Assembly: GCF_002214185.1 (NCBI RefSeq)
Contig: NZ_CP022161.1
Coordinates: 5,897,486-5,961,485 of the forward strand
DNA: 64,000 bases
DNA from: Streptomyces capitiformicae
GTDB lineage: Bacteria; Actinomycetota; Actinomycetes; Streptomycetales; Streptomycetaceae
Reading direction: 5' to 3'
Of the stretch, positions 1 to 8,835 are shown piece after piece. The position numbers were made by a program, and so were the translations under genes. The notes beneath the pieces are model-generated. The model had not been told where the DNA came from, made no database searches, and saw only the letters and a program-made list of their open reading frames with translations. Position 1 is the stretch's first letter. Each line of letters starts with the position of its first letter.

Positions 1-649
1 CCCGCGATCTCCGCCTGTTCCGCCGGATGGAGCGCGGGGGCGCACAGCGTGACGGTCTCGGGACCGGGCACTCCCTGGACGTCGACGCCCACGGGTGCCG
101 ACGCGATCCCGGCCAGGATCAGCCCGTGGCTGTGGGAGAGGGAGAAGTGCAGGGAAAGCCGAGCAGTACGGGGCGGCCGTGCGGGCCGCCGCACCGCGGG
201 CAGCGTGCGCGTCCGAGGCGGAGCCGGTCCGGGGGGACTCCGGTGTAGGCGGCCAGCAGCCGTCTGAGGGCGATGTGCGCCGACAGATACAGCAGCCGGT
301 GCCGGGGGCGTGCCGTCGCGGCGGCCCGCCGGGCCTCCCGTGCGCTGAGTTCGTCGGTCGCGCTGCGGGGCAGCGGCCCGGCGCCGTGGGCCGCGCGCAG
401 CAGCCACACGTGCAGCGCGCCCTCCTCGAGGCCGGAGCCGAGGCGGTCCCCGCCGTCGGCTCCGGCCTGTGTGTGCCGCGGTCTGTGCGGCCGTGGTCTG
501 TCCGGCTGGCCGGGGCCGCCGGGGCGGTCCGGGACGGTCGGCCCGTCGTTGCTGTGCGCCCATGGCCGGGGCCACCTTCCTGCGCCTGTGCGGGCCCCCA
601 CATGACGGGCCCCGGGGCGAGGACGACCTGCCCCGGGGCCTCGAATCAC
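1..649 (-). pseudogene. 4'-phosphopantetheinyl transferase, frameshifted and cut by the window edge
   Basis: Two minus-strand frames together read as an Sfp-type phosphopantetheinyl transferase, the enzyme that loads carrier proteins of polyketide, peptide and fatty-acid synthases. The upstream frame (from a GTG at 649) gives a helix-rich N-terminal part ending in CPRCGGPHGRPVL and then hits a stop near 119. A second frame, open to position 1, carries FSLSHSHG and VGVDVQG, the family's signature SLSHS...VGVD motif with the Mg-binding Asp. The frame change lies at about 155-175. This is either a genuine indel that kills the gene or a sequencing error. The first ~80 residues are Arg/Pro-rich, so the true start may be downstream of 649. 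The 3' end is outside the window. Confidence 0.75.
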
Positions 650-682
650 GCGGAGAGCCCGCTGCCTTTCTGCGGCTGCCGG

Positions 683-2278
683 CTACCTGGCCTGATCACC
701 CGTCGCGGTTACCTTCTGCTCCGGCTGCGGGGCCTCGCCCTCCTCCTCGAGGGTGGGCGTGACCCGGCGGAGCAGGGTGGCCACCAGCAGGGCGATGGCG
801 AGGGCGATGACCACGCTGGCCGTGTAGGAGATCTGGATGCCGTCGGTGAACGCGGTGCGCACGGCGTCCAGGAGGGACTCCTTGGTGTCCCCGCTGAGGT
901 CCTCCGCCGCCGCGACGGCGGAGCCGATGCTGTCCTCGGCCGCGGCCGTGGCCGCTTCGGGGGTGCCGTCCGGAATGCTGTCCTGCACCTGGGCGCGGTA
1001 GACCGCGGTGCCGACCGCGCCCAGCAGGGCGATGCCCAGGGCGGCGCCCAGCTCGGCGGCGGTCTCCTGGATGGCCGAGGCCTCGCCGGCCTTCTCCGCG
1101 GGAGCGGTGGCGAGCACCATGCCCGTGCCCAGCGCCGGAGTCGGGCCCAGGCCCAGGCTCATGATGGCGCCGCCGGCGATGACCATGCCGATGCCGGAAT
1201 CCTCGGTCAGCCGGCTGAGGATGAACAGGCCCACGGCGGCGATCGCCAGTCCGCCGGCCATCAGGTAGGCGGGCCGGATCTTCTGGGCGAGTCCGGGGGA
1301 CGCCATGATGCCGATGACCATCATCACGGAGATCGGCAGCATCAGCAGTCCGGCCTCCATCGGCGTGTACCCGGACACCATCTGCAGGAACTGGGCCAGG
1401 AAGAACTGCGCGCCGGCCATGACGAACATCGACAGGGACAGCACGGCCAGGGCGGCCGCGAAGGTACGGCTGCTGAACAGGCGCAGGTCCAGGAGCGGCG
1501 ACTCGAGGTTGCGCTGGCGCAGTACGAAGGCTGCGCAGATGGCCAGGCCCACGGCGAGGATCAGCGAGGAGGTGGCCTCAATGCCGTGCGAGGCGTACTC
1601 CTTGATGCCGTAGACCACCGGAAGCACGCCGACCAGCAGCATCAGCACGCTGAGGAAGTCCAGCCGGCCCGGCTGCTCGGAGCGGTACTCCGGCAGCAGG
1701 ATGGGCCCGGTGATCACCAGCAGGGCCATCACCGGCGCGCCCAGCAGGAAGACTGATCCCCACCAGAAGTACTCCAGCATCACGCCGCCGACGGCCGGTC
1801 CCAGGGCGCCGCCCAGCACAAAGCCCGCCATCCACACGCTGATCGCGACGTTGCGCTGCTTCGCGTCGTGGAACATGTTCCGCAGCAGCGACATCGTGGA
1901 CGGCATCAGGGTCGCCCCGGCCACGCCCAGCAGCCCGCGCGCGGTGATGAGCATCACCGGACTCGTGGAATAGGCCGCGAGAACCGAGGCTGCGCCGAAT
2001 CCCACCGCGCCGATGAGCAACAGCCGCCGTCGGCCGATACGGTCACCCAATGTGCCCATGGTGATGAGCAGACCAGCGATGAGGAAACCGTAGATGTCGA
2101 CAATCCAGAGCAATTGCGTGCTCGACGGGTCGAGGTCTGCACTCAAATGCGGCACCGCCAAGTGCAGAACAGACATATCGAGGGCGATCAGGATGGTCGG
2201 CAGAGCCAGGACGGCCAGCCCTAACCACTCTCGCTTCCCAGCCTTGACCTGGGGAGATGTTGTCATTTCCGTCTCCAT
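683..2278 (-). CDS. MFS drug efflux transporter, DHA2 (14-TMS) family
   Basis: A 531-residue membrane protein of the EmrB/QacA/LfrA type that exports drugs using the proton gradient. It has about 14 hydrophobic segments, motif A as GTLGDRIGRRRLLLIG after TM2, and motif C (GGALGPAVGG) in TM5. The first ATG (2278) falls at the predicted transcription start of a SoxR-type promoter, giving a leaderless mRNA; ATG codon 5 (2266) has GGAG at proper spacing and is the likelier start. Leu18 (W-L-G) is a TTA codon, so translation should need the bldA tRNA. An FMN reductase lies upstream on the same strand with 118 bp between. Substrate unknown. Confidence 0.93.
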   Translation of the reverse strand: METEMTTSPQVKAGKREWLGLAVLALPTILIALDMSVLHLAVPHLSADLDPSSTQLLWIVDIYGFLIAGLLITMGTLGDRIGRRRLLLIGAVGFGAASVLAAYSTSPVMLITARGLLGVAGATLMPSTMSLLRNMFHDAKQRNVAISVWMAGFVLGGALGPAVGGVMLEYFWWGSVFLLGAPVMALLVITGPILLPEYRSEQPGRLDFLSVLMLLVGVLPVVYGIKEYASHGIEATSSLILAVGLAICAAFVLRQRNLESPLLDLRLFSSRTFAAALAVLSLSMFVMAGAQFFLAQFLQMVSGYTPMEAGLLMLPISVMMVIGIMASPGLAQKIRPAYLMAGGLAIAAVGLFILSRLTEDSGIGMVIAGGAIMSLGLGPTPALGTGMVLATAPAEKAGEASAIQETAAELGAALGIALLGAVGTAVYRAQVQDSIPDGTPEAATAAAEDSIGSAVAAAEDLSGDTKESLLDAVRTAFTDGIQISYTASVVIALAIALLVATLLRRVTPTLEEEGEAPQPEQKVTATGDQAR

Positions 2279-2284
2279 GGCGCC

Positions 2285-2315
2285 ACCTTAGAACCTCAAC
2301 TGAACTTGAGGTCAA
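2285..2315 (-). promoter_or_regulatory. SoxR/MerR-type promoter and operator
   Basis: On the minus strand, TTGACC (2315-2310) and TAAGGT (2290-2285) are separated by 19 bp, the overlong spacer typical of MerR-family promoters. The spacer holds an 18-bp dyad with outer arms CCTCAA and TTGAGG (2294-2311), differing at two inner bases from the known SoxR box CCTCAAGTTAACTTGAGG. Predicted transcription start is at or next to the MFS start codon. No MerR gene is adjacent, so the activator (SoxR) would act in trans. Confidence 0.8.
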
Positions 2316-2396
2316 GCAGGGTCTTCGCGCCACCTTTCGGAATGTGGCGCAATTACTTCCCGATTCCTTGTTCGGGAAATCCGGAATGCCGTGCGA

Positions 2397-2978
2397 TCAG
2401 GCCTCGTAAGGACGTTTGTCCCGCGCCTCCCTGAGGGCCAGGGACCACCACTCGAGTTGGCCTAGCATGCTTTTCACCGTCGGCGCGTAAGCCTCTTCGT
2501 CCCGAATGCGGCCGGTGGCGTCCAGCAGTGCGGTGGCCTTGTGGAAGCTGATTGAGTCCCGGACGGTCATCGCGTGCAGTTCGGCGAAGACCTGGCGAAG
2601 CTGTTCGACCGCGCGCAGCCCCCCGCTCATCCCGCCGTAGCTCACGAAGCCGACCGGTTTGGCCTGCCACTCGGTGCGATGCCAGTCGATGAGGTTCTTC
2701 AACGCCGCCGGAAAACTGTGGTTGTACTCGCCCGTCACCACCACGAACGCGTCCGCCGACGCCAGCACGGGTGTCACCTTCCGCGGCTCGGCGCTGATCT
2801 CCGCGCTGCGCCGGTCCACCGCGAGAGGCAGCGCGATGTACTTGGCGTCGACCACGTCGACCTCGAACCGCCCGTGGGCACGCGCCGCCCGGAGGAACCA
2901 TCCGGCGAACACCGGCGCCAGCCGGACGTCCCGGACGGTGCCGACGAGCACGGCCAGGCGCAACTTCTCCTCAGACAT
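2397..2978 (-). CDS. NADPH-dependent FMN reductase family protein
   Basis: A 193-residue flavodoxin-like reductase. It begins MSEEKLRLAVLVGTVRD, a beta strand followed by the FMN-phosphate loop, and has VVTGEYNHSFPAALKNLID, the conserved segment of the NADPH-dependent FMN reductase/ArsH/azoreductase family. The ATG at 2978 is chosen because GGAAGGAAG precedes it by 6 nt; a longer frame to 3041 lacks a site. It lies upstream of the MFS pump on the same strand, with the SoxR-like promoter between them. SoxR regulons of streptomycetes are known to include an FMN reductase and transporters, so a joint role in redox-drug stress is plausible but inferred. Confidence 0.9.
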   Translation of the reverse strand: MSEEKLRLAVLVGTVRDVRLAPVFAGWFLRAARAHGRFEVDVVDAKYIALPLAVDRRSAEISAEPRKVTPVLASADAFVVVTGEYNHSFPAALKNLIDWHRTEWQAKPVGFVSYGGMSGGLRAVEQLRQVFAELHAMTVRDSISFHKATALLDATGRIRDEEAYAPTVKSMLGQLEWWSLALREARDKRPYEA

Positions 2979-3018
2979 GGACACTTCCTTCCGGTGGTAC
3001 GGACGACTCGGCGGACGT

Positions 3019-3432
3019 TCAGGGGGAGCGGCGCAGAGCACCGGCGAGCGCGACGAGGGCTCCCGCGCCGGCGACCGCGGTGACGAGGAGGAGCGCGTCC
3101 TGGTACGCGAGGCCGTCCCCGGTGGCCGGGCCGGCGCCGTCGCCCCGGCCCAGCAGCAGCGCCACGACCACCAGCACGACGACGGCGCCGAACGGGACGG
3201 CGGCCTGGTAGACGGCGGTGCCGACCCCCTTGTCCGCGGGTCGCAGCCCGGACGACGCCCGCATGTTCAGCGCCCCGAAGGCCAGCATGAAGCCGACGCC
3301 GAACAGCAGCAGGGTCGGCAGGGCGTCGGCGGCGTACGAGCCCGGCTCCTCCAGGCGGGCGTAGAGCGCGCAGCCGGCGGCGGGTGCCACCGCGCCCAGC
3401 GCGATGAGCGAGGGGGCTCCGAAGCGGGCGGC
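3019..3432 (-). pseudogene. C-terminal remnant of an MFS transporter
   Basis: The frame reads like the last three or four membrane segments of a 14-TMS MFS pump (RFGAPSLIALGAVAPAAG, a long stretch around LLLFGVGFMLAFGALN, and VLVVVALLLGRG) and ends in a normal stop. Everything upstream of about 3430 is unrelated sequence, so roughly three quarters of the gene is missing. It ends 40 bp upstream of the FMN reductase start on the same strand. Confidence 0.75.
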
Positions 3433-4378
3433 CGTACTCGGCAGTGAACGGGACGATCAGCCGCAGGTGGATGTCGACTGTGTGAGGCGACCTGGGGCGG
3501 CGGCGGAGGGCTCCGTTGCGGAGGATGTCGAAGTAGGCGGTCACCTCGCCGCGTATCTGCTCGGGAAGCACTGCGAGGTGAGCTCTGACCAGTTGTTCGA
3601 GGGTGTCGGGTGCGTCGTCGAGCAGGATGTCGAGATCGTTGAGCATGTCGATGAGATGGACTGCGGGGACATCGATGTCCCGGGACAGTGCGTGCACCGT
3701 GCACCGTGGTGGCTTTGATCCTTTCGGAAGGCTGGTGCAGGGCCGAGAGGATCATCAAGCCTCACTTCACGCGCTTGATGGTGCAGCGATTCCAGCCCCC
3801 GTACCGCCGCGACGTCCCTGGCCCGATCGACGAGGAAGTCCGCATAGCCGGGATCTGCGGGGGTGAATCCTGTCCAGGAGCGCCTCTTCGAGCCGTTCGG
3901 GTTCCGATAGCTGCCGGAAGTCCCGGACCGGCTCGAAAAGCGTGAGTTGGATACTCTCGGGCGGCTTCAGCAGCAGGGGGTGCCTGTGCGGCGTTTCGCT
4001 CGGCGAATCAGGCATCTCCGCTGTTCTTGCGGTGAGGTGGTGGCGCCGATTCCATTTGATCAGGTCAGCGAGAAACGTCTGGTGCCCGGTTGCGGCTGCG
4101 ACCGTGAGGTCCAACCGGGCCCCGTGGCCGGCTGACGGGACCTTGATACGGCCGACGACGAATGCGGCCTGGTGACGGCAGGCCCGGCAGACTCCGTCAC
4201 GCAGGGGGACGGTCGCGCCGTACGTGCCGCACGAGTCGGCAGGGTACTTGTACCACCATGCCCTGCACACATAGCAGAGGATCGTCGAGCCGCCCGGGTT
4301 AGGGTGAAGGCCCCAGGCCATGCAGACCTCGCAACTCTCAGGCGTCCCAAGCCCCTTGGCCTTCGCTTCCTTCGTCAC
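3433..4378 (-). pseudogene. Degenerate actinobacterial integrase-associated gene (zinc-finger part plus SAM-like integrase N-terminus)
   Basis: The 5' frame (4378 to ~3880) has CEVCMAWG, CYVCRAWW and CRACRHQ, four-cysteine zinc-ribbon-like motifs, then ATGHQTFLADLIKW. A one-base shift near 3875 moves the reading to FTPADPGYADFLVDRARDV. Further on, ALSRDIDVPAVHLIDMLNDL and AYFDILRNGALRRRPRSPHT resemble the N-terminal core-binding segment of Streptomyces tyrosine-recombinase-like proteins. No catalytic R-H-R-Y domain follows; the frame runs straight into the MFS remnant. Family assignment is from recalled pattern, not a search. It is clearly broken by frameshifts and a 3' deletion. Confidence 0.6.
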
Positions 4379-4703
4379 AACGGCGGCAAAGAAAGTGTGA
4401 GCGCGGATTTTGTCCGGTCCCGGTCAAACGTCACCTGGGACTAGACATTACTCGGCCACGCCTGTTTCACCTCCCACAGGGCTGCGGCGCCCGAGTCAGC
4501 ACGGGACCCTCACCGATATCCCAGCACGATCCCAGCACGGCAGGGATGAGCAGGGGTGATGACAGGTGACGAGGGGTCAGGTTTCCCAGCAGCATCCCAG
4601 CACCATCCCAGCACGGGAAAAAACTAGGGGCCCGACCCCGGAGAGTCGAACCCCTTCTGACCTGCAAGTTTGCGAGATCAGCGATGTGGTGGTACGTCAC
4701 CCG
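4379..4703. other. Gene-free stretch with repeats beside the integrase remnant
   Basis: There is no convincing coding frame. It contains two clusters of an 11-bp-period repeat (see 4518-4614). At 4625-4690 the minus strand carries GGTCAGAAGGGGTTCGACTC, which resembles the variable loop and T-arm of a tRNA but has no matching 3' T-stem. Next to an integrase remnant this could be an old attachment-site end, but the tRNA-like part does not fold as a whole tRNA. Confidence 0.4.
4518..4614. repeat. ATCCCAGCAC direct repeats, integrase-arm-like
   Basis: ATCCCAGCAC occurs at 4518-4527, 4529-4538, 4594-4603 and 4605-4614, with an imperfect copy at 4583-4592. Within each cluster the period is 11 bp. 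Two clusters about 45 bp apart, beside an integrase-like remnant, is the layout of arm-type recombinase sites. The role is inferred. Confidence 0.6.
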
Positions 4704-5792
4704 CTACACATTGAACCGGAACTCGACGACGTCGCCGTCCTGCATCACATACTCCTTGCCCTCCATGCGCGCCTTCCCCTTCGCGCGGGCCTCCGCGACC
4801 GAGCCGGTCTCCACCAGGTCGGTGAAGGAGATGACCTCGGCCTTGATGAAGCCCTTTTGGAAGTCGGTGTGGATGACGCCGGCGGCCTCGGGGGCGGTGG
4901 CGCCCTTCTTGATGGTCCAGGCGCGGGATTCCTTGGGGCCGGCGGTGAGGTAGGTCTGCAGGCCGAGGGTGTTGAAGCCGACGCGGGCGAGGGTGGCGAG
5001 GCCGGGCTCTTCCGCGCCGACCGACTCGAGCAGCTCCATCGCGTCCGCCTCGTCGAGCTCGGCGAGGTCCGCCTCCAGCTTGGCGTTGAGGAAGATCGCC
5101 TCGGCGGGGGCGACCAGGGCGCGCTGCTCGTTCTTGAAGTCGTCGTCGATCAGCTCGTCCTCGTCCACGTTGAAGACGTAGAGGAAGGGCTTCGTGGTCA
5201 GCAGATGCAGGTCGTGCAGGAGCTCCGCGCGCTCGCCGCCCTGGACGATGCCCTGCGAGAAGAGGGTGTCGCCCCGCTCAAGGATCTCCTTGGCCTCCTC
5301 CACCGCCTTCACCTTCGGCGCGACGTCCTTCTTGATCCGCGACTCCTTCGCCAGGCGCGGAAGGACCTTCTCGATGGTCTGGAGGTCGGCGAGGATCAGC
5401 TCGGTGTTGATGGTCTCGATGTCGTCCTTGGGCGAGACCTTGCCGTCGACGTGGACGACGTTCTCGTCCTTGAAGGCGCGGATGACCTGGCAGATCGCGT
5501 CCGATTCGCGGATGTTCGCGAGGAACTTGTTGCCGAGGCCCTCACCCTCGCTGGCGCCGCGGACGATGCCCGCGATGTCGACGAAGTCGACGGTCGCCGG
5601 GAGGATCCGCTGGGAGCCGAAGATCTCGGCCAGCTTGGTCAGGCGCGCGTCCGGGACGCCCACGACGCCCACGTTCGGCTCGATCGTGGCGAACGGGTAG
5701 TTGGCCGCGAGCACGTCGTTCTTGGTCAGGGCGTTGAACAGGGTCGACTTGCCGACGTTGGGCAGACCGACGATTCCGATCGTGAGCGACAC
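4704..5792 (-). CDS. ychF: Redox-regulated ATPase YchF (Obg-HflX superfamily)
   Basis: A 362-residue P-loop NTPase of the OLA1/YchF group, a cytoplasmic ribosome-associated ATPase. G1 is GLPNVGKST at residues 8-16; DIAG (G3) lies near residue 74; the usual NKxD is replaced as the family predicts. A coiled-coil insertion (~130-210) and a C-terminal TGS domain ending DGDVVEFRFNV complete the standard architecture at full length. It stands alone on the minus strand, divergent from the DUF6542 gene, with 243 bp of shared upstream region. Confidence 0.97.
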   Translation of the reverse strand: MSLTIGIVGLPNVGKSTLFNALTKNDVLAANYPFATIEPNVGVVGVPDARLTKLAEIFGSQRILPATVDFVDIAGIVRGASEGEGLGNKFLANIRESDAICQVIRAFKDENVVHVDGKVSPKDDIETINTELILADLQTIEKVLPRLAKESRIKKDVAPKVKAVEEAKEILERGDTLFSQGIVQGGERAELLHDLHLLTTKPFLYVFNVDEDELIDDDFKNEQRALVAPAEAIFLNAKLEADLAELDEADAMELLESVGAEEPGLATLARVGFNTLGLQTYLTAGPKESRAWTIKKGATAPEAAGVIHTDFQKGFIKAEVISFTDLVETGSVAEARAKGKARMEGKEYVMQDGDVVEFRFNV

Positions 5793-6035
5793 GTTTGCGA
5801 CTTCCCGTACGTAGGAGGAGGGCCAGGCGGCCGGGGCCTGGGGTGGCAGGGCCCGGGGTCAGGGCCTGTCCGCCGGATCCTGCGGATCGTGCCCCAGCGG
5901 CCAGAGGGCTGGCCGATCCCCCAGTTTACGGCGTGCCGACGCCCACCCCGGCGACGTATCGAACGCTTGGCCAAGGTCTGGCCAACGGCGTGTCTGTAGA
6001 CCCATTCGGCACATTAACCGACCTAAGTTGGTGCG

Positions 6036-6776
6036 GTGGAGCAACCCAGGACGCACCCCCCTCGGACCGGCCGGCCCCGCCGCACGGCCCTTCCGCCCGT
6101 TCCGCCGCAGGCGGCCAGAGGCGGGCGGGGCCCGACGGGCGCGGGGGCACCGCGTCGTGCCCCGGTCGCGCGCGGGCCCGTTCCGCCCCCGGTCCAAGCC
6201 GTACGGCGCGTCGTCCGCGCCGTGCGCCGGATGCCGAACCCCCGGCTCACCGGGCTGGGCTGCGGGTTGTTCTGCGGAGCGTCGATGTTCGCGCTCGCCT
6301 GCCTCGACCGGCTGCTGTTCGGGGGCTCCCCCACCCTGTACGGGGTGCTGTTCCTGCTGGTCAGCGCGTTGACCGCGGTGTGGGTGCGGTCGGGCGACCT
6401 GACGAGTGCGCCGGTGGTCGTACCCATCGCCTTCGCCGCCGGACTGCTCCCGATCGCCGGCGGCGAGGGCGGCCTCGGCGGGCATCTGATGGGCCTGATC
6501 ACCGCCCTCGCCGTGGAGGCGGGCTGGCTGTACGGCGGCACGCTCGTCGCCGGGCTCATCGTGACCGTACGCAAGGTGCGGCTGATGGCCCGGCGCGCCG
6601 CAGAGCGGGAGAGGGAGAGGGAACGAGGCCGGGAGAGGGCCGTTCGGGAAAGGGGGCAGGGCCAGGGCAGGGTGCCCGGCGCCCAGGCCCGCGCTCCGCA
6701 CGACCGCCGGCCCGTCCGCCCCCGATCGCCCCGACCGCCGGCCCAGCCCCGCCGTACCGTCCCTCGAAGTTCCTAG
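6036..6776 (+). CDS. DUF6542 membrane protein
   Basis: 246 residues starting from GTG (MEQPRT...). The first ~65 residues are Pro/Arg-rich and probably cytosolic. Residues ~70-180 hold four or five membrane segments, among them LTGLGCGLFCGASMFALACL and the stretch GGHLMGLITALAVEAGWLYG, followed by a strongly charged ERERERERGRER helix and a basic Pro-rich tail. This matches the actinobacterial DUF6542 family, whose function is not known. No ribosome binding site is visible before the GTG, suggesting a leaderless transcript. Confidence 0.8.
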   Translation: MEQPRTHPPRTGRPRRTALPPVPPQAARGGRGPTGAGAPRRAPVARGPVPPPVQAVRRVVRAVRRMPNPRLTGLGCGLFCGASMFALACLDRLLFGGSPTLYGVLFLLVSALTAVWVRSGDLTSAPVVVPIAFAAGLLPIAGGEGGLGGHLMGLITALAVEAGWLYGGTLVAGLIVTVRKVRLMARRAAERERERERGRERAVRERGQGQGRVPGAQARAPHDRRPVRPRSPRPPAQPRRTVPRSS

Positions 6777-6842
6777 CGGGGCCGTGGCTCGGGGAGCCCG
6801 TAAAGCGGGCTGTCGCCCCTGCGACTCCTGGCCGGCGGGGCT

Positions 6843-7589
6843 CTAGCCCCCCTTCGCCGCTCGCATCGCCGCGCCCACGATGCCCGCGTTGTTCTGCAGC
6901 TGGGCGGGGACGATCTCCGCCTTGATGCCCTCGATGAGGTGCAGGAACTTGTGGGACTTGCGGCTGACGCCGCCGCCGATGATGAACAGCTCGGGTGAGA
7001 AGAGCATCTCGACGTGGGCGAGGTACTTGGTGACCCGCTTGGCCCAGTGCTCCCAGGTCAGCTCGTGGTCGTCCTTGGCCTTGGTGGAGGCCCGGGTCTC
7101 GGCGTCGTGGCCGTCCAGCTCCAGGTGGCCCAGCTCCGTGTTGGGGACGAGGACGCCGTCGGAGAAGAGGGCGCTGCCGATGCCCGTGCCGAAGGTGAGC
7201 AGGAGGACGGTGCCCTGGCGGTCGCGTCCGGCGCCGAACTGTATCTCGGCGACGCCCGCCGCGTCCGCGTCGTTCAGCACCGTCACCGGCAGCCCGCCGA
7301 GCCGCTCGCCGAGCAGGGCGCGCGCGTCGACGTCGATCCAGCTCTTGTCGACGTTGGCCGCCGTACGGATCGTGGCGCCGCCCGTGACCACGCCGGGGAA
7401 GGTGACGCCGACCGGGCCGGTCCACCCGAAGTGGTCGACGACCTCCTTCACCCCGTCGGCCACCGCGTCGGGTGTCGCCGGGTGCGGGGTCAGCACCTTG
7501 TACCGCTCGTCCGCCAGGTCGCCCCGGTCCAGGTCTACGGGAGCGCCCTTGATCCCGGATCCGCCGATGTCCACGCCGAAGATGTGCAT
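6843..7589 (-). CDS. ppgK: Polyphosphate glucokinase (ROK family)
   Basis: A 248-residue sugar kinase that phosphorylates glucose with polyphosphate or [16 protein letters not shown] at residues 4-16 is the phosphate loop, [12 protein letters not shown] carries the catalytic Asp, [14 protein letters not shown] is the second phosphate-binding motif, and [10 protein letters not shown] has the conserved ELGH. Length and motifs fit actinobacterial PpgK. It converges on the DUF6542 gene (66 bp between stops) and is separated from ispH by a strong hairpin, so it is likely monocistronic. Confidence 0.95.
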   Translation of the reverse strand: MHIFGVDIGGSGIKGAPVDLDRGDLADERYKVLTPHPATPDAVADGVKEVVDHFGWTGPVGVTFPGVVTGGATIRTAANVDKSWIDVDARALLGERLGGLPVTVLNDADAAGVAEIQFGAGRDRQGTVLLLTFGTGIGSALFSDGVLVPNTELGHLELDGHDAETRASTKAKDDHELTWEHWAKRVTKYLAHVEMLFSPELFIIGGGVSRKSHKFLHLIEGIKAEIVPAQLQNNAGIVGAAMRAAKGG

Positions 7590-7680
7590 GGCCCTACGTT
7601 ACGTCGTACGACTGACAGTCACGGCCCGGAGGTACGCGGTCGCCGCCCGGGGTGGGAATCCTCACGCACTCGAACGCGTA

Positions 7681-7710
7681 CGGCCCCGGAACCTTCACGT
7701 TCCGGGGCCG
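7681..7710 (-). terminator. Hairpin terminator downstream of ispH
   Basis: A perfect 12-bp inverted repeat (CGGCCCCGGAAC ... GTTCCGGGGCCG) with a 6-nt loop lies 38 nt after the ispH stop. There is no U-tract, as is usual in Streptomyces. Confidence 0.8.
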
Positions 7711-7747
7711 TACGGATTCCGGGGGCTCGGGCCCCTCAAAGCTGCTG

Positions 7748-8767
7748 TCAGGCCTCGGTGGCGCCCCGGCCGGTGCGCTCGGCGACGAGGGTCGCCGCCT
7801 CGGCGCGCAGGTCTCGGCGGAGTTCCTTCGGCAGGGAGAAGGTGATCGACTCCTCGGCGGCCTTGACCAGCTCGACGTCCTCGTAACCGCGCTGGGAGAG
7901 CCACTCCAGGACCTCCTCGACGAGGATCTCCGGCACGGAGGCGCCCGAGGTGACGCCGACGGTCTCCACGCCCTCCAGCCAGGCCTCGTCGATCTCGCTG
8001 GCGAAGTCCACGAGGTACGCCTCGCGCGAGCCGGCCAGCTTGGCGACCTCGACGAGCCGCTTGGAGTTGGAGGAGTTGCGCGACCCGACCACGATGACCA
8101 GTTCGGCCTCCGCGCCCATCTGCTTCACGGCGAGCTGACGGTTCTGCGTGGCGTAGCAGATGTCGTCGCTGGGCGGCGAGACGAGCAGCGGGAACTTGTC
8201 CTTGAGGGCGCCGACCGTCTCCATCGTCTCGTCGACGGAGAGCGTGGTCTGGGAGAGCCAGACGACCCTGGACGGGTCGCGGACCTCGACCTTGGCGACG
8301 TCCCCGGGGCCGTCGACCAGCTGGATGTGGTCCGGGGCCTCGCCCGAGGTGCCGATGACCTCTTCGTGCCCCTCGTGCCCGATCAGGAGGATGTCGAAGT
8401 CCTCGCTCGCGTACCGGATCGCTTCCTTGTGGACCTTGGTGACGAGCGGGCAGGTCGCGTCGATCGTGGCGAGCTTGCCGCGCTCCGCCTCCTCGTGGAC
8501 GGTCGGAGCGACGCCGTGCGCCGAGAACATGACGATGTTCCCTTCGGGAACCTCTTCCGTCTGCTCGACGAAGATGGCGCCCTTCTTCTCCAGGGTCTGC
8601 ACGACGTACTTGTTGTGGACGATCTCGTGACGGACGTAGATCGGGGCCCCGTACTGCTCCAGGGCCTTCTCGACGGCGATCACAGCACGGTCGACACCCG
8701 CGCAGTAGCCGCGCGGAGCGGCGAGGAGGACACGGCGGCGGCCAGGCGAAGGGGTCATGTCGTCCAT
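7748..8767 (-). CDS. ispH: 4-hydroxy-3-methylbut-2-enyl diphosphate reductase
   Basis: A 339-residue [4Fe-4S] enzyme for the last step of the MEP isoprenoid pathway (HMBPP to IPP/DMAPP). Conserved features include [12 protein letters not shown] with the first cluster Cys, [20 protein letters not shown] with the second Cys, and the [13 protein letters not shown] region with the third Cys and the TQ pair; SSNSKRL binds diphosphate. Full length; start ATG at 8767. It is divergent from xseA with a 68-bp intergenic region. Confidence 0.97.
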   Translation of the reverse strand: MDDMTPSPGRRRVLLAAPRGYCAGVDRAVIAVEKALEQYGAPIYVRHEIVHNKYVVQTLEKKGAIFVEQTEEVPEGNIVMFSAHGVAPTVHEEAERGKLATIDATCPLVTKVHKEAIRYASEDFDILLIGHEGHEEVIGTSGEAPDHIQLVDGPGDVAKVEVRDPSRVVWLSQTTLSVDETMETVGALKDKFPLLVSPPSDDICYATQNRQLAVKQMGAEAELVIVVGSRNSSNSKRLVEVAKLAGSREAYLVDFASEIDEAWLEGVETVGVTSGASVPEILVEEVLEWLSQRGYEDVELVKAAEESITFSLPKELRRDLRAEAATLVAERTGRGATEA

Positions 8768-8835
8768 CGTAGGGGCTTACCCGGTGGGCCCCATGACGCC
8801 CTCTCGTTGTCGGCGCCCGCCACTAGAGTCCACTC

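Noticed and set aside
4625..4690. tRNA-like sequence with GGTTCGACTC on the minus strand
   Set aside because: No complementary T-stem or acceptor stem can be formed; kept only as a possible attachment-site trace.
5795..6925. 376-residue plus-strand frame overlapping the DUF6542 gene
   Set aside because: Arg/Pro-rich composition of an off-frame reading; the DUF6542 frame in the same place has membrane segments and family motifs.
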